From the NCBI RefSeq assembly GCF_020885975.1, contig NZ_AP025183.1:124001-188000 (forward strand): a stretch of 64,000 bases of DNA. Reading direction: 5' to 3'. Positions 8,919-17,935 of this stretch are shown piece after piece. This stretch comes from Flavobacterium ammonificans. Its GTDB lineage: Bacteria > Bacteroidota > Bacteroidia > Flavobacteriales > Flavobacteriaceae. The translations under genes were made by a program, and so were the position numbers. Every line of letters begins with the position of its first letter. The first letter of the stretch is position 1. The notes beneath the pieces are model-generated. The model was not told where the DNA came from and did no database searches. It was given only the letters and a program-made list of their open reading frames with translations.

Positions 8919-9548
8919 ATGATCAAGGTCTGTGTAGCCGATAATTTTCCTGTGGTTCACTATGGGATAAAGTCTTTTTTTAAAGACCATTCGGATATTT
9001 CAATAGTAGCCAACATAGGAAATTTTTCTATGCTTAAAGAAATACTCCAAAGTAAAGAGATAGATGTACTCCTTTTAGATCTTGAATTAGAAGGCTTAAA
9101 AAGTATCTTTGAAGTCAAAGCAATTCTAAAAGAATTTTCAGAAACTAAAGTAATTATTTACAGTAATCTCTCTGAGCAAATATATGCTCCTAATGCAATA
9201 AAGGCAGGTGTATCTGGATTCATCCATAAAAAAGAAAAACTTAGTGTTGTTTATGATGGCATTAAGCAAGTTGCAGACGGGAAAATTGTGATGAATGAAA
9301 CTGTCAAAAAAAATCTTGCTTTAATTGCAAAGAAAAGTAAGAGTGAACGTATTTACAGAAAACTTTCAAATAGAGAAGTAGAGGTATTACGTTATTTAAG
9401 TGATGGCAAAAAAAACCACGAAATTGCCGATATTCTTAAACTAAACGAAAAAACTATAAGTACTTATAAATTACGATTACTTACTAAACTAAATGTCACC
9501 AATCTAGTGGATCTAGTCAATAAAGCTAAAACATTAGAAATTGTATAA
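8919..9548 (+). CDS. LuxR/NarL-type response regulator
   Basis: A 209-aa two-component output protein. The receiver (1-120) has the phosphoacceptor Asp in LLLDLELEG near residue 54. The acidic pocket reads ADN instead of the usual ADD, so one acidic residue is replaced. The C-terminal HTH begins at LSNREVEVLRYL (about 149), with NEKTISTYKLRLLTKLNV as recognition region. No kinase is adjacent, since nadE is upstream and dnaG convergent, so the partner and regulon are unknown. Confidence 0.88.
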   Translation: MIKVCVADNFPVVHYGIKSFFKDHSDISIVANIGNFSMLKEILQSKEIDVLLLDLELEGLKSIFEVKAILKEFSETKVIIYSNLSEQIYAPNAIKAGVSGFIHKKEKLSVVYDGIKQVADGKIVMNETVKKNLALIAKKSKSERIYRKLSNREVEVLRYLSDGKKNHEIADILKLNEKTISTYKLRLLTKLNVTNLVDLVNKAKTLEIV

Positions 9549-9556
9549 ATTAAATA

Positions 9557-9596
9557 TTTAAAAAAAATGAAAGCTTAGGCTTTCATTTTTTTTAAA
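9557..9596. terminator. Bidirectional terminator between response regulator and dnaG
   Basis: A perfect 18-bp stem (9557-9574 with 9579-9596) around the 4-nt loop TTAG, with A8/T8 tracts at its base. It runs into the dnaG stop codon (9592-9594), so the last bases of dnaG are part of the hairpin. Confidence 0.88.
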
Positions 9597-11568
9597 TATA
9601 AGTAGAGCGAATTCTACCAATAGTTCCTGTTAGATTCACTTTTAATTTATTATAATCGTTAATCATTATTTTTAATTCCTCTTGTTCTGGCTCAGGCTTT
9701 TCGCCAAATTCTCGCATTAAATCAAGGATTAATTTGTTGATTAAATATTCTCTCATAGAAATAATAATCTCTGAAGTATGTTGACTGATTGTTTCTGCTT
9801 TTTGTTTTACAAATATATTTTGACCGTCCCATTTGTGTAAGGTAAGACGTTCGTCATCCATCAAAATATCAGTTACTTCTTGAGCAAATTGATCTGGTAG
9901 TTGCTTTAGATAATTTTCAATTCCGAAACTTTCATTCTGCAAATAATATGAAATTAAATCATTAAACAAGCCTCTAAATAAAGGATTTGCAAGTTCAACT
10001 TCATCCTCTTGTAAACTTAAATAAATACGTTGGAAAACTTTATACTCTTTCTTTTCTACTATTTGTTCTACTTCGCCTTGATCATTGGTTTTAAGAAGAA
10101 CATCTTCAAACTCTTCCGTTTTATTTCCGTACAACAATAAAATCTCAATGATTTTTCGTTCCAAATGATATAAAATATCAATCTTTTCAGTTTGAACTGG
10201 AGTTTCATTTTTTACAATGTCAAACGCTTTCTGCTCTTGTTTTTGTTTTTTTCCAACTTCAGCAATATCTTTTTGAACCAATTGAGCCAATGTACTTACT
10301 AAAACCTGCTCAGAAATATCCATTATTCGGGAACATTCCTGAATGTAAATTTCTCTTTGAATACGATCTGGAATTTTTGAGATACTTTGTACCATATCCC
10401 GAATCAAATCGGCTTTCTTAATAGGATCATTTTGAGCATCCTTCATCAAAAGCGAAGCCTTGAATTGAATGAAATCTTTTGCATTATTTTCTAAGTAAGC
10501 TACTAAATCATCGTAGGATGTTTTTTTAGCAAAACTATCCGGATCTTCTCCGTCAGGGAAAGCACAAACTTTTACGTTCATCCCTTCTTCAAGAATCAAA
10601 TCAATACCTCTAACAGAAGCCCGAAGTCCAGCGGCATCTCCATCAAAAAGAACAGTAATGTTTTTTGTTAAACGATTAATCAAACGAATTTGATCTGGTG
10701 TTAAAGCCGTTCCTGATGAGGCTACGACATTTTCTATACCCGCTTGATTGAACTGAATTACATCGGTATACCCTTCAACTAAATAGCAATTGTTTAATTT
10801 AGCAATGGATTGCTTCGCTTGAAAAATACCATACAATACTTTGCTTTTATGATAAATTTCACTCTCGGGTGAATTGAGGTATTTAGCTGCTTTTTTATCA
10901 TTTGTTAGTATGCGTCCTCCAAAACCAAGTATTCTTCCCGACATACTTTGGATAGGAAACATAACTCTTCCTTTAAAACGGTCAAACGGTCTATCTTCTC
11001 TAGGAATAGTTAGCCCTGTACTTTCTAAGAATTCTAATTTATAGCCTTTACCAAGTGCTTCTTTAGTAAAAGCATCCCAAGTTTCTGGCGAATAACCTAA
11101 AGCAAATTTGGTTATCGTTTCATTCGTAAACCCTCTTTCCTTAAAATAAGAAAGACCTATTGCTTTACCTTCTTCTGAATGAAGTAACGAATTGTGAAAA
11201 TAATTTTTAGCAAATTCCGAAACCAGATACATACTTTCTTTAATATCAGTATTGGCTTTTTCTTCGTCAGTTTGCTCCGTTTCTTCAATTTCAATATTGT
11301 ATTTTCGAGCTAAATACCGAATGGCTTCGGGATAGGTAAAATGTTCGTGCTCCATAATAAAAGCAACTACATTTCCTCCTTTGCCCGAACTAAAATCTTT
11401 CCAAATTTGCTTTACTGGTGAAACCATAAAAGAAGGAGAGCGCTCATCTGAGAACGGACTCAATCCTTTAAAATTACTACCTGCACGTTTTAATTGTACA
11501 AAATCGCCAATAACCTCCTCAACTCGAGCAGTTTCATAAACAGTGTCAATGGTCGCTTTTGAAATCAT
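9592..11568 (-). CDS. dnaG: DNA primase DnaG lacking zinc ligands
   Basis: Replicative primase, 658 aa: N-terminal CHC2-type domain (about 1-100), catalytic core with TOPRIM (YLVEGYTDV, about residue 260; LFDGDAAGL and GEDPDSF) and a C-terminal helicase-interaction region. The frame is continuous and the length normal. The N-terminal domain keeps its surrounding sequence (PF-DERSPSF-VSP-KQIW, GGNVVAF) but the four zinc ligands are S37, S40, D58 and S61 instead of C, H, C, C. The catalytic core looks intact, so this is most likely a functional zinc-independent primase rather than a pseudogene. Confidence 0.95.
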   Translation of the reverse strand: MISKATIDTVYETARVEEVIGDFVQLKRAGSNFKGLSPFSDERSPSFMVSPVKQIWKDFSSGKGGNVVAFIMEHEHFTYPEAIRYLARKYNIEIEETEQTDEEKANTDIKESMYLVSEFAKNYFHNSLLHSEEGKAIGLSYFKERGFTNETITKFALGYSPETWDAFTKEALGKGYKLEFLESTGLTIPREDRPFDRFKGRVMFPIQSMSGRILGFGGRILTNDKKAAKYLNSPESEIYHKSKVLYGIFQAKQSIAKLNNCYLVEGYTDVIQFNQAGIENVVASSGTALTPDQIRLINRLTKNITVLFDGDAAGLRASVRGIDLILEEGMNVKVCAFPDGEDPDSFAKKTSYDDLVAYLENNAKDFIQFKASLLMKDAQNDPIKKADLIRDMVQSISKIPDRIQREIYIQECSRIMDISEQVLVSTLAQLVQKDIAEVGKKQKQEQKAFDIVKNETPVQTEKIDILYHLERKIIEILLLYGNKTEEFEDVLLKTNDQGEVEQIVEKKEYKVFQRIYLSLQEDEVELANPLFRGLFNDLISYYLQNESFGIENYLKQLPDQFAQEVTDILMDDERLTLHKWDGQNIFVKQKAETISQHTSEIIISMREYLINKLILDLMREFGEKPEPEQEELKIMINDYNKLKVNLTGTIGRIRSTYI

Positions 11569-11586
11569 TTAATTGTAGTAAAGTCA

Positions 11587-11594
11587 CAAATATA
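11587..11594 (-). promoter_or_regulatory. -7 element of dnaG
   Basis: Minus-strand TATATTTG (exact TAnnTTTG) 18 nt before the dnaG ATG, giving a leader of only about 10-14 nt. Confidence 0.5.
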
Positions 11595-11803
11595 CAAAGT
11601 TTCAACACGATTTATTTATGATTTAAAAATGAATTTAAGCTATTAAAAAAATAAAAAAGAAATTGACTTTAAAAATTAAACGACTATTTCAATAGTTATT
11701 TCCCAATAAACTTATATTTTTATACCAATAATGGTGTTTTGCTCTCACGTCCCGAATCGTAATTGCAATCTACTACTGCAACTCAAACCCAAAACGTAAT
11801 CTT

Positions 11804-14134
11804 ATGGCCTTAAATAGTGTAACCATTAAAACTATTGTCAGCTCTGACCATTTTCAAGAAGAATGTCAAAACCTACTTGCTTTTGCCTCCGAAATTTGCG
11901 AAGTACCTGTTGTTATTTTCAATTATGTCGAAAATAAAACAACAACTGTTATCGCTAAAGTTGATAACTCTAACGCTTTTACAACTGCTGATATTCAATT
12001 GATTTCTGACACAATTAATTTTGAAAAAAATACAGAATATAGTAAAGATTCCGCGAGTAAAACTCAATTTGAAATAGCGTTTGAAGTAGAGGATTTTCAT
12101 GCTAATCTTTGTTTTTATGGATTACGTTCAATAGAATTTACCTCTATTCAATTAAAAACTGTCCATCATGTAATCCAACAAATAGGATCCTTTTTCCGTT
12201 TGCAGATTCAAAATTTTGAATTGGAACAAAAGGCATTTTATAAGAAAATATTAGATAGATTACCAACTGAAGTAGCCGTTTTTGATAGCAATCATAAATA
12301 CTTGTATGTAAATCCTGCAGCCATTCAAAATCCTGAACTTCGCAAATTTATTATTGGCAAAGATGATTTTGAATATGCAAAACATACTGGAAGAGACCCA
12401 TTATTTGCAAAAGAAAGAAGAGATCGATTTACAACAGCTGCAAAAACAAATTCAATAATTGAATGGATCGATGAATTAAAAAAAGAAGATGGAAGTACTG
12501 CTTTTTATACTAGAAAGTACGCACCAGTATTTAACAAATTTGGATTGTTAGAGATGATGGTGGGCTTTGGTGTAGACATTACCGCTCAAAAGAGTGCTGA
12601 AGCTGCATTGAAAGTAAGTAATGAACGTTTTAGCTATGCTAGTCAAGCAACTTCTGATGCTTTGTGGGATTGGAACATTTTAACCGATGAGATTTTCGTT
12701 GGAGAAACCTACTCTGCCCTTTTTGGACATCATTTTAAAAATAATGTTATTACGGCAGGAGCCTGTGAAAATTTTGTTCATCCTGATGATAGAGAGCGGT
12801 ATTTAAAAAAATACGAGGATACTTTAAATAGTACTGCATTAAAGTGGGATGATGAATACCGTTATTTAAAATCGGATAATTCATATGCTTATGTTAGTGA
12901 TAAAGCTATCATAATAAGAAATTCAGATGGAACTCCGATACGAATGATTGGAGCGATGCAAGACATCACTCAAAGAAAAACGGTTGAAGAACAGAATAGA
13001 ATGTTAATTGAAGAAAATAACCGCAATAAAAACATTCAGCTAAACGAAGCAAAAAATATGTATCGTTTGCTTGCCGACAATACAGTTGACTTGGTTTGCC
13101 TGCATAATTTAGATACCACATTTGAATATGTATCTCCATCAATAATGAAACTGATGGGATATACTCCTGAAGAACTTATTGGTCAAACTCCGATGCAATT
13201 TGTGCACCCAACCGATTTAGAGTTACTTCAAAAGCGTTTTGAAAGCTTTATTGTAAAAGCTGACGATTCACATGTTGAAGCTCGTTTCTTAAATAAGAAC
13301 AATGAATACGTTTGGTTTGAAATTAAAGCGAGTATTGTAACTGTAGACGGAGAGCCTGTAAGTTTTCAGTCGAGCGCTAGAGATATTACACAGAAAAAGC
13401 AAGTTCAAAATGCCATGGAAAAGGCATTAGTGCAAGAAAGAGAGCTGAATGAACTTAGAACTAATTTGGTTTCAACAATATCGCATGAATTTCGTACTCC
13501 CATGACTACAATTAGAACAAGCGCAGAACTAATTGAAATGTACATAGAAGGCCATAATTTTGTTCATTCTCCTCAACTTCAAAAAAGAATAAACACCATT
13601 ACAGAGGAAATCGATCGTATTGTAGAACTGATGAATGCCGTTTTGACTATTTCTAAAGATGATGCGGGTAAAACTAATTTTAATCCTACACAATTTGATC
13701 TAAAGCAAATTTGTTTAGATGTCATTGAAACCAGCTATTCAAATCATAGTAAAGGAAGAAAAGTAAACACACAGTTTGTAGGCGAAACCTTTAACATTTT
13801 TGCCGATAAAAATTTAATGGAATACTCGTTATTCAACTTACTAAATAATGCGTTCAAATACTCTGAAGGAACAGGAGATATAACTTTATCATTATTTTCA
13901 AATAAAGAGTATATTGAAATTCAAATTATAGACCAAGGAATTGGAATCCCAGAGAAAGATATTCCGAAATTATTTAATACCTTTTTCAGAGCTAGTAATA
14001 CGGAGGGGATCCAAGGAACAGGCTTAGGACTTTACATAGTTAAAACATTTACCGAGAGAAACTCCGGAACAATTAATGTGACAAGTAAACTAGGCAAAGG
14101 AACTCAAGTTAGCTTACATTTTCCAAAAATATAA
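11804..14134 (+). CDS. Soluble multi-PAS sensor histidine kinase
   Basis: A cytoplasmic kinase (776 aa) without transmembrane segments. An unassigned, possibly GAF-like N-terminal region (1-145) is followed by three PAS domains (about 155-262, 272-392 and 418-535, each ending in a G-x-DIT(Q/A)(R/K)K-type linker). Then come HisKA with SHEFRTPM (about 552) and the HATPase with N-box NLLNNAFKYS, DQGIGIP and GTGLGL. Its 3' end is 10 nt from a lone receiver gene, its likely partner. Three PAS domains suggest redox, light or small-ligand sensing, but no cofactor residue can be called. Confidence 0.9.
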   Translation: MALNSVTIKTIVSSDHFQEECQNLLAFASEICEVPVVIFNYVENKTTTVIAKVDNSNAFTTADIQLISDTINFEKNTEYSKDSASKTQFEIAFEVEDFHANLCFYGLRSIEFTSIQLKTVHHVIQQIGSFFRLQIQNFELEQKAFYKKILDRLPTEVAVFDSNHKYLYVNPAAIQNPELRKFIIGKDDFEYAKHTGRDPLFAKERRDRFTTAAKTNSIIEWIDELKKEDGSTAFYTRKYAPVFNKFGLLEMMVGFGVDITAQKSAEAALKVSNERFSYASQATSDALWDWNILTDEIFVGETYSALFGHHFKNNVITAGACENFVHPDDRERYLKKYEDTLNSTALKWDDEYRYLKSDNSYAYVSDKAIIIRNSDGTPIRMIGAMQDITQRKTVEEQNRMLIEENNRNKNIQLNEAKNMYRLLADNTVDLVCLHNLDTTFEYVSPSIMKLMGYTPEELIGQTPMQFVHPTDLELLQKRFESFIVKADDSHVEARFLNKNNEYVWFEIKASIVTVDGEPVSFQSSARDITQKKQVQNAMEKALVQERELNELRTNLVSTISHEFRTPMTTIRTSAELIEMYIEGHNFVHSPQLQKRINTITEEIDRIVELMNAVLTISKDDAGKTNFNPTQFDLKQICLDVIETSYSNHSKGRKVNTQFVGETFNIFADKNLMEYSLFNLLNNAFKYSEGTGDITLSLFSNKEYIEIQIIDQGIGIPEKDIPKLFNTFFRASNTEGIQGTGLGLYIVKTFTERNSGTINVTSKLGKGTQVSLHFPKI

Positions 14135-14144
14135 TTAGAGCGAA

Positions 14145-14501
14145 ATGAAGAAAATAGTAATAATTGATGATGAAATTAAATTAAGAGAAGCGCTTGTAGA
14201 ATTATTCTCATTTATAGGTTATGAAATATTTGAAGCACAAGATGGAAAAGAAGGTTTAGAAAAAGTCGCCTTACATCAACCTGATCTTATTTTATGTGAT
14301 GTAATGATGCCTAAACTTGATGGATACGGCTTTTTGAAAATTCACTTAACATCTAAACAGTCTTCCATACCAGTTATACTATTAACAGCAAAAACAGAAG
14401 AAACTGATGAGCTAATTGGTAAACAATTAGGCGCAAAAGAATATATTAAAAAACCATTTTCGTTTCTAGAACTAAAAAAAATAGTTGAGAAATATATTTA
14501 A
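14145..14501 (+). CDS. Single-domain response regulator (CheY-like)
   Basis: A 118-aa receiver with no output domain. The acidic pair is DD near 8-9, the phosphoacceptor Asp lies in LCDVMMP near 51, Thr in LLTAK, and Lys in IKKPF. It starts 10 nt after the histidine kinase, so they are surely cotranscribed and probably form a phosphotransfer pair. Without an output domain it acts by protein contact or as a phosphate relay, possibly toward the AraC-type regulator 340 bp away. Confidence 0.9.
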   Translation: MKKIVIIDDEIKLREALVELFSFIGYEIFEAQDGKEGLEKVALHQPDLILCDVMMPKLDGYGFLKIHLTSKQSSIPVILLTAKTEETDELIGKQLGAKEYIKKPFSFLELKKIVEKYI

Positions 14502-14836
14502 ATTAATACAAGGTTTTGGAATAAATGATGAAAGCTGGGAATAAAGTGAAGTTGAATCTTACCTGAAGCAGCCTGCTTTAACTAAATTGTAATCATAAAT
14601 TCATTGCCCCCAATAAATTTTCTGAACAGACTGCCCGGTAAGAAAGATCCCAAATCTTAAGCCAAAGATAGAACAACTTTGTTAGAAAAAAATCAATATA
14701 ATTGATAAATTAAAAAAAAATGCCAATAATTTAATATCTGATTGGATTACGATTTTTGAAGTTAAAAACCACCTCTGTTTTCAAGTAAATAGGTAATAAT
14801 TAATCCGCAAATAAAATACTAAAAAAAGAAAAAAAA
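14502..14836. other. Intergenic, no feature recognised
   Basis: 335 bp between two convergent signalling genes. I see no coding frame with Flavobacterium-like composition, no tRNA and no strong hairpin with a T-run. Confidence 0.5.
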
Positions 14837-15613
14837 TTATTCTTCTATTTGAGAAGATTGAACGGATTTAATATAGTCTCTTGGAGAAATATTTAAATAA
14901 GATTTAAAACTTGTTGAAAAATATGAAAACGATCCAAAACCTGTCTGATCTACTAAAAACTGTATGTTTCTTTCGCCCAAGTCAATTAATTTCATTGCGT
15001 ATTGAATTTTAAATTCACGAATGTATTGACTTATATTTTTATTGGTTAATTTTCGGATTCTCTTATCTAATGTAGACTTACTAATAAATAAGCTTTTTGA
15101 CAATTCATCTAAGTTAGGTCTAACTTTAATGTCCTTCAGTAAAGCTTCGTTGAGCGAAGTTAGAAAATCCTTTTCAGACAACTTTATTGTGACTTTTGAA
15201 AACGGATCAATACCAAAGTTTTTTTCAATGTTTTTTCTAAGCTCCAAAACATTATTTACTTTTAATATCAATTCTTTAATTTGAAATGGTTTCATAATGT
15301 AATCATTTACCCCATGTTCTAATTGGCGTAATTTGACTTCATCATCAATATTGGCAGTAATAATTATAAAGGGAACAACGGTGAATTTTTTATTCTTTCT
15401 TATATTTAGGTATAAGTCCTCGCCGTTCATCCCAGGCATCATTAAATCACTAATGATTAAATCTGGGAAATTTTGAGATAAATAATCCAATGCTTTGATG
15501 CTATCATCAAACCAAGTTACTTCGAAATTATTGAACAATAATAACTCTAAAATAGAATTTCCCAGAGCCTTATCATCTTCAATTAATACTATTTTTCTTT
15601 TGTAAATTTTCAC
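14837..15613 (-). CDS. Response regulator with AraC-type DNA-binding domain
   Basis: 258 aa. The receiver (1-125) has EDD near 12-14, the phosphoacceptor Asp in ISDLMMPGMNG, and Lys in IMKPF. The C-terminal AraC/XylS double HTH (about 155-250) ends with the signature FGSFSYFSTSFKSYLNISPRDYI. This architecture resembles the C-terminal half of hybrid two-component proteins, here as a free protein. It converges on the kinase/receiver pair, so the three may form one pathway; that link is inference. Confidence 0.88.
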   Translation of the reverse strand: MKIYKRKIVLIEDDKALGNSILELLLFNNFEVTWFDDSIKALDYLSQNFPDLIISDLMMPGMNGEDLYLNIRKNKKFTVVPFIIITANIDDEVKLRQLEHGVNDYIMKPFQIKELILKVNNVLELRKNIEKNFGIDPFSKVTIKLSEKDFLTSLNEALLKDIKVRPNLDELSKSLFISKSTLDKRIRKLTNKNISQYIREFKIQYAMKLIDLGERNIQFLVDQTGFGSFSYFSTSFKSYLNISPRDYIKSVQSSQIEE

Positions 15614-15747
15614 GACACGAATTTAAAAATAATATTTTAAATTATACGCATTTATTTTAAAATTATAGTATTTTTTATAATTAGCCGTCATAAATTATAA
15701 ATTATTACGCTATTTATAGACTTAAAATGGAATCCCAATTATGAAAA

Positions 15748-16725
15748 CTATATTTTTCTTTCTATGACGTAATTTACCATTAAGATTAAAGCGTCTTTAA
15801 AGGGAGAATCGGGGTAATTAACTAGCAGTTGTAAGGCTTCTTGTTGGAATTGAAGCATTTTTTGTTCGGCGTAAGCCAAACCATTATTATTCTTAACAAA
15901 AGCAATCACTTCTTTAACTCGTTTTTTGTCCTTATTGTGGTTTTTTATGGAATTGATGAGCCAACTTTTTTCTTTAGGAGTGCAATTATTTAAAACGTGA
16001 ATTAAGGGTAAAGTCATTTTCTGTTCCTTAATATCAATTCCTGTTGGTTTCCCAATAGCATCTTCAGTATAATCAAATAAATCATCTTTGATTTGAAATG
16101 CCATTCCAATCAGTTCTCCAAATAAGTGCATATTCTTAACCTGAACTTCATCTTCAATGACTGACTGAGCACCCAAAGCACAACAAGATGCAATTAAGGT
16201 TGCTGTTTTCTTGCGTATAATTTCGTAATAGACAGCTTCTGTAATATCTAATCTTCGTGCTTTTTCAATTTGGAGCAATTCCCCTTCGCTCATTTCACGA
16301 ACTGCTACGGATATAATTCGTAATAAATCAAAATCGCCATAATCAATTGAAAGCAATAATCCTTTTGAGAGTAAATAATCGCCTACTAATACGGCAATTT
16401 TATTCTTCCAAAGTGCATTTAATGAGAAAAATCCACGTCGACGATTACTGTCATCAACGACATCATCGTGAACTAAAGTGGCAGTATGTATCAATTCGAT
16501 TACAGAAGCTCCTCGATAAGTGCGTTCATTTACTATTCCATCAGAAACCATTTTGGCCGTCAAGAACACAAACATCGGACGCATTTGTTTTCCTTTTCGA
16601 TTGACAATATAATACGTAATTCGATTTAACAACGCCACATTAGAAGACATCGATTCAAAGAACTTTTTTTCAAAAAGTTCCATTTCACTGAGTATGGGAT
16701 GTTTTATTTGAGATGTGATATTCAT
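15748..16725 (-). CDS. Polyprenyl (all-trans) diphosphate synthase
   Basis: Chain-elongating trans-prenyltransferase (325 aa from ATG 16725; the frame also allows TTG at 16734). The first Asp-rich motif lies in HDDVVDDSNRRRG (about 86-98) and the second in FQIKDDLFDY (near 205). These bind Mg2+ and the allylic diphosphate. In this phylum the product is probably the menaquinone side chain; chain length cannot be set with confidence from the residues alone. It lies 63 nt downstream of rlmN on the same strand. Confidence 0.92.
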   Translation of the reverse strand: MNITSQIKHPILSEMELFEKKFFESMSSNVALLNRITYYIVNRKGKQMRPMFVFLTAKMVSDGIVNERTYRGASVIELIHTATLVHDDVVDDSNRRRGFFSLNALWKNKIAVLVGDYLLSKGLLLSIDYGDFDLLRIISVAVREMSEGELLQIEKARRLDITEAVYYEIIRKKTATLIASCCALGAQSVIEDEVQVKNMHLFGELIGMAFQIKDDLFDYTEDAIGKPTGIDIKEQKMTLPLIHVLNNCTPKEKSWLINSIKNHNKDKKRVKEVIAFVKNNNGLAYAEQKMLQFQQEALQLLVNYPDSPFKDALILMVNYVIERKI

Positions 16726-16788
16726 GGATTCCAAAGGTACTAAAGATTATATCTTTACAGTCTGAATAATGGAATTAATAATCATGAT

Positions 16789-17829
16789 TTAGGATTTATT
16801 CGCTAATTGTCCACAAGCCGCATCGATATCTTTTCCGCGACTTCTTCTTACTTTAACTACAACTCCAATCGCTTCTAATCCTTTTATGTAAGCTGCGATA
16901 GCTTCTTCTGAGGCTTGCTGGAATTCGCCATCGTCAATTGGATTGTATTCAATTAAATTTACCTTACAAGGAACATATTTGCAAAATTTAACTAAGGCAT
17001 CTACCGAAGCTTTATCGTCATTGATTCCTTTCCAAACTACATATTCATAAGAAATTTTACTTTTGGTTTTTCGATACCAATATTCTAAGGCTTCACGCAA
17101 ATCTGCTAAAGGGAAATTTTCGCTGAAAGGCATAATTCGGGAACGAATTTCATCAATTGCCGAGTGTAACGAAACTGCTAACTTGAATTTGACCCCATCA
17201 TCCGCTAATTTCTTAATCATCTTTGGAATACCCGAAGTTGACACCATAATTCGTTTGGGAGACATTCCTAAACCTTCTGGCGAAGTGATCATATCAATTG
17301 CTTTGATGACATTATTATAATTCATCAAAGGCTCTCCCATACCCATAAAAACAATATTGGATAAGGGGTGATTGTAATACAAACGACTTTCTCTATCAAT
17401 AGCGACCACTTGGTCATAGATTTCACCTGGCTCCAAATTTCGCATACGCTTCAAACGAGCAGTAGCACAAAAATTACAATCCAAACTACAACCCACCTGA
17501 CTGGAAACACAAGCCGTAGTTCGAGTTTCAGTAGGAATTAAAACGGATTCTACAATTAATCCATCATGCAAACGAACAGCATTTTTAACCGTTCCGTCTT
17601 CACTGCGTTGCATCGTGTCCACTTTGATATGATTGATAACAAAATGGTCTTCAAGCATCTGTCGAGTGGGTTTAGCCACATTGGTCATATCTTCAAAAGT
17701 ATGTGCGCCTTTGCTCCATAACCATTCATAAACTTGGTTGCCACGAAAGGCTTTGTCCCCATTGGAAACAAAAAAATCTCGCAATTGCTCTTTGGATAAG
17801 GCTCGTATGTCTTTTTTCTCGATTTGCAT
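16789..17829 (-). CDS. rlmN: 23S rRNA/tRNA adenine-C2 methyltransferase RlmN
   Basis: Radical-SAM methylase (346 aa) that makes m2A2503 in 23S rRNA and m2A37 in tRNAs. The cluster motif CSLDCNFC (about 112-119) follows the conserved Cys in ACVSSQVG. The second catalytic Cys lies near the C-terminus in DIDAACGQL. GEPLMNY and AVSLHSAIDEIRSRIMP are family blocks. A -7 element ends only 4 nt before the ATG, so the mRNA may be leaderless. Confidence 0.95.
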   Translation of the reverse strand: MQIEKKDIRALSKEQLRDFFVSNGDKAFRGNQVYEWLWSKGAHTFEDMTNVAKPTRQMLEDHFVINHIKVDTMQRSEDGTVKNAVRLHDGLIVESVLIPTETRTTACVSSQVGCSLDCNFCATARLKRMRNLEPGEIYDQVVAIDRESRLYYNHPLSNIVFMGMGEPLMNYNNVIKAIDMITSPEGLGMSPKRIMVSTSGIPKMIKKLADDGVKFKLAVSLHSAIDEIRSRIMPFSENFPLADLREALEYWYRKTKSKISYEYVVWKGINDDKASVDALVKFCKYVPCKVNLIEYNPIDDGEFQQASEEAIAAYIKGLEAIGVVVKVRRSRGKDIDAACGQLANKS

Positions 17830-17833
17830 GGTG

Positions 17834-17841
17834 CAAATTTA
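17834..17841 (-). promoter_or_regulatory. -7 element abutting the rlmN start
   Basis: Minus-strand TAAATTTG (TAnnTTTG), with only 4 nt between its last base and the A of the rlmN ATG. Confidence 0.45.
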
Positions 17842-17905
17842 AGGAGTATTTGTTGATTTATTTCATCAATTCGCATAAATGCTCGTGTGTGATTTGATAA
17901 ATTGA

Positions 17906-17913
17906 TAACTTTG
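17906..17913 (+). promoter_or_regulatory. -7 element of O-methyltransferase gene
   Basis: TAACTTTG, an exact TAnnTTTG match 22 nt before the ATG at 17936. Confidence 0.5.
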
Positions 17914-17935
17914 CACCAATCGAAAAAACTATACA

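Noticed and set aside
9592..11568. DnaG as a pseudogene because of the missing zinc ligands
   Set aside because: The frame is continuous, the TOPRIM and core motifs are intact and an essential gene is unlikely to be lost.
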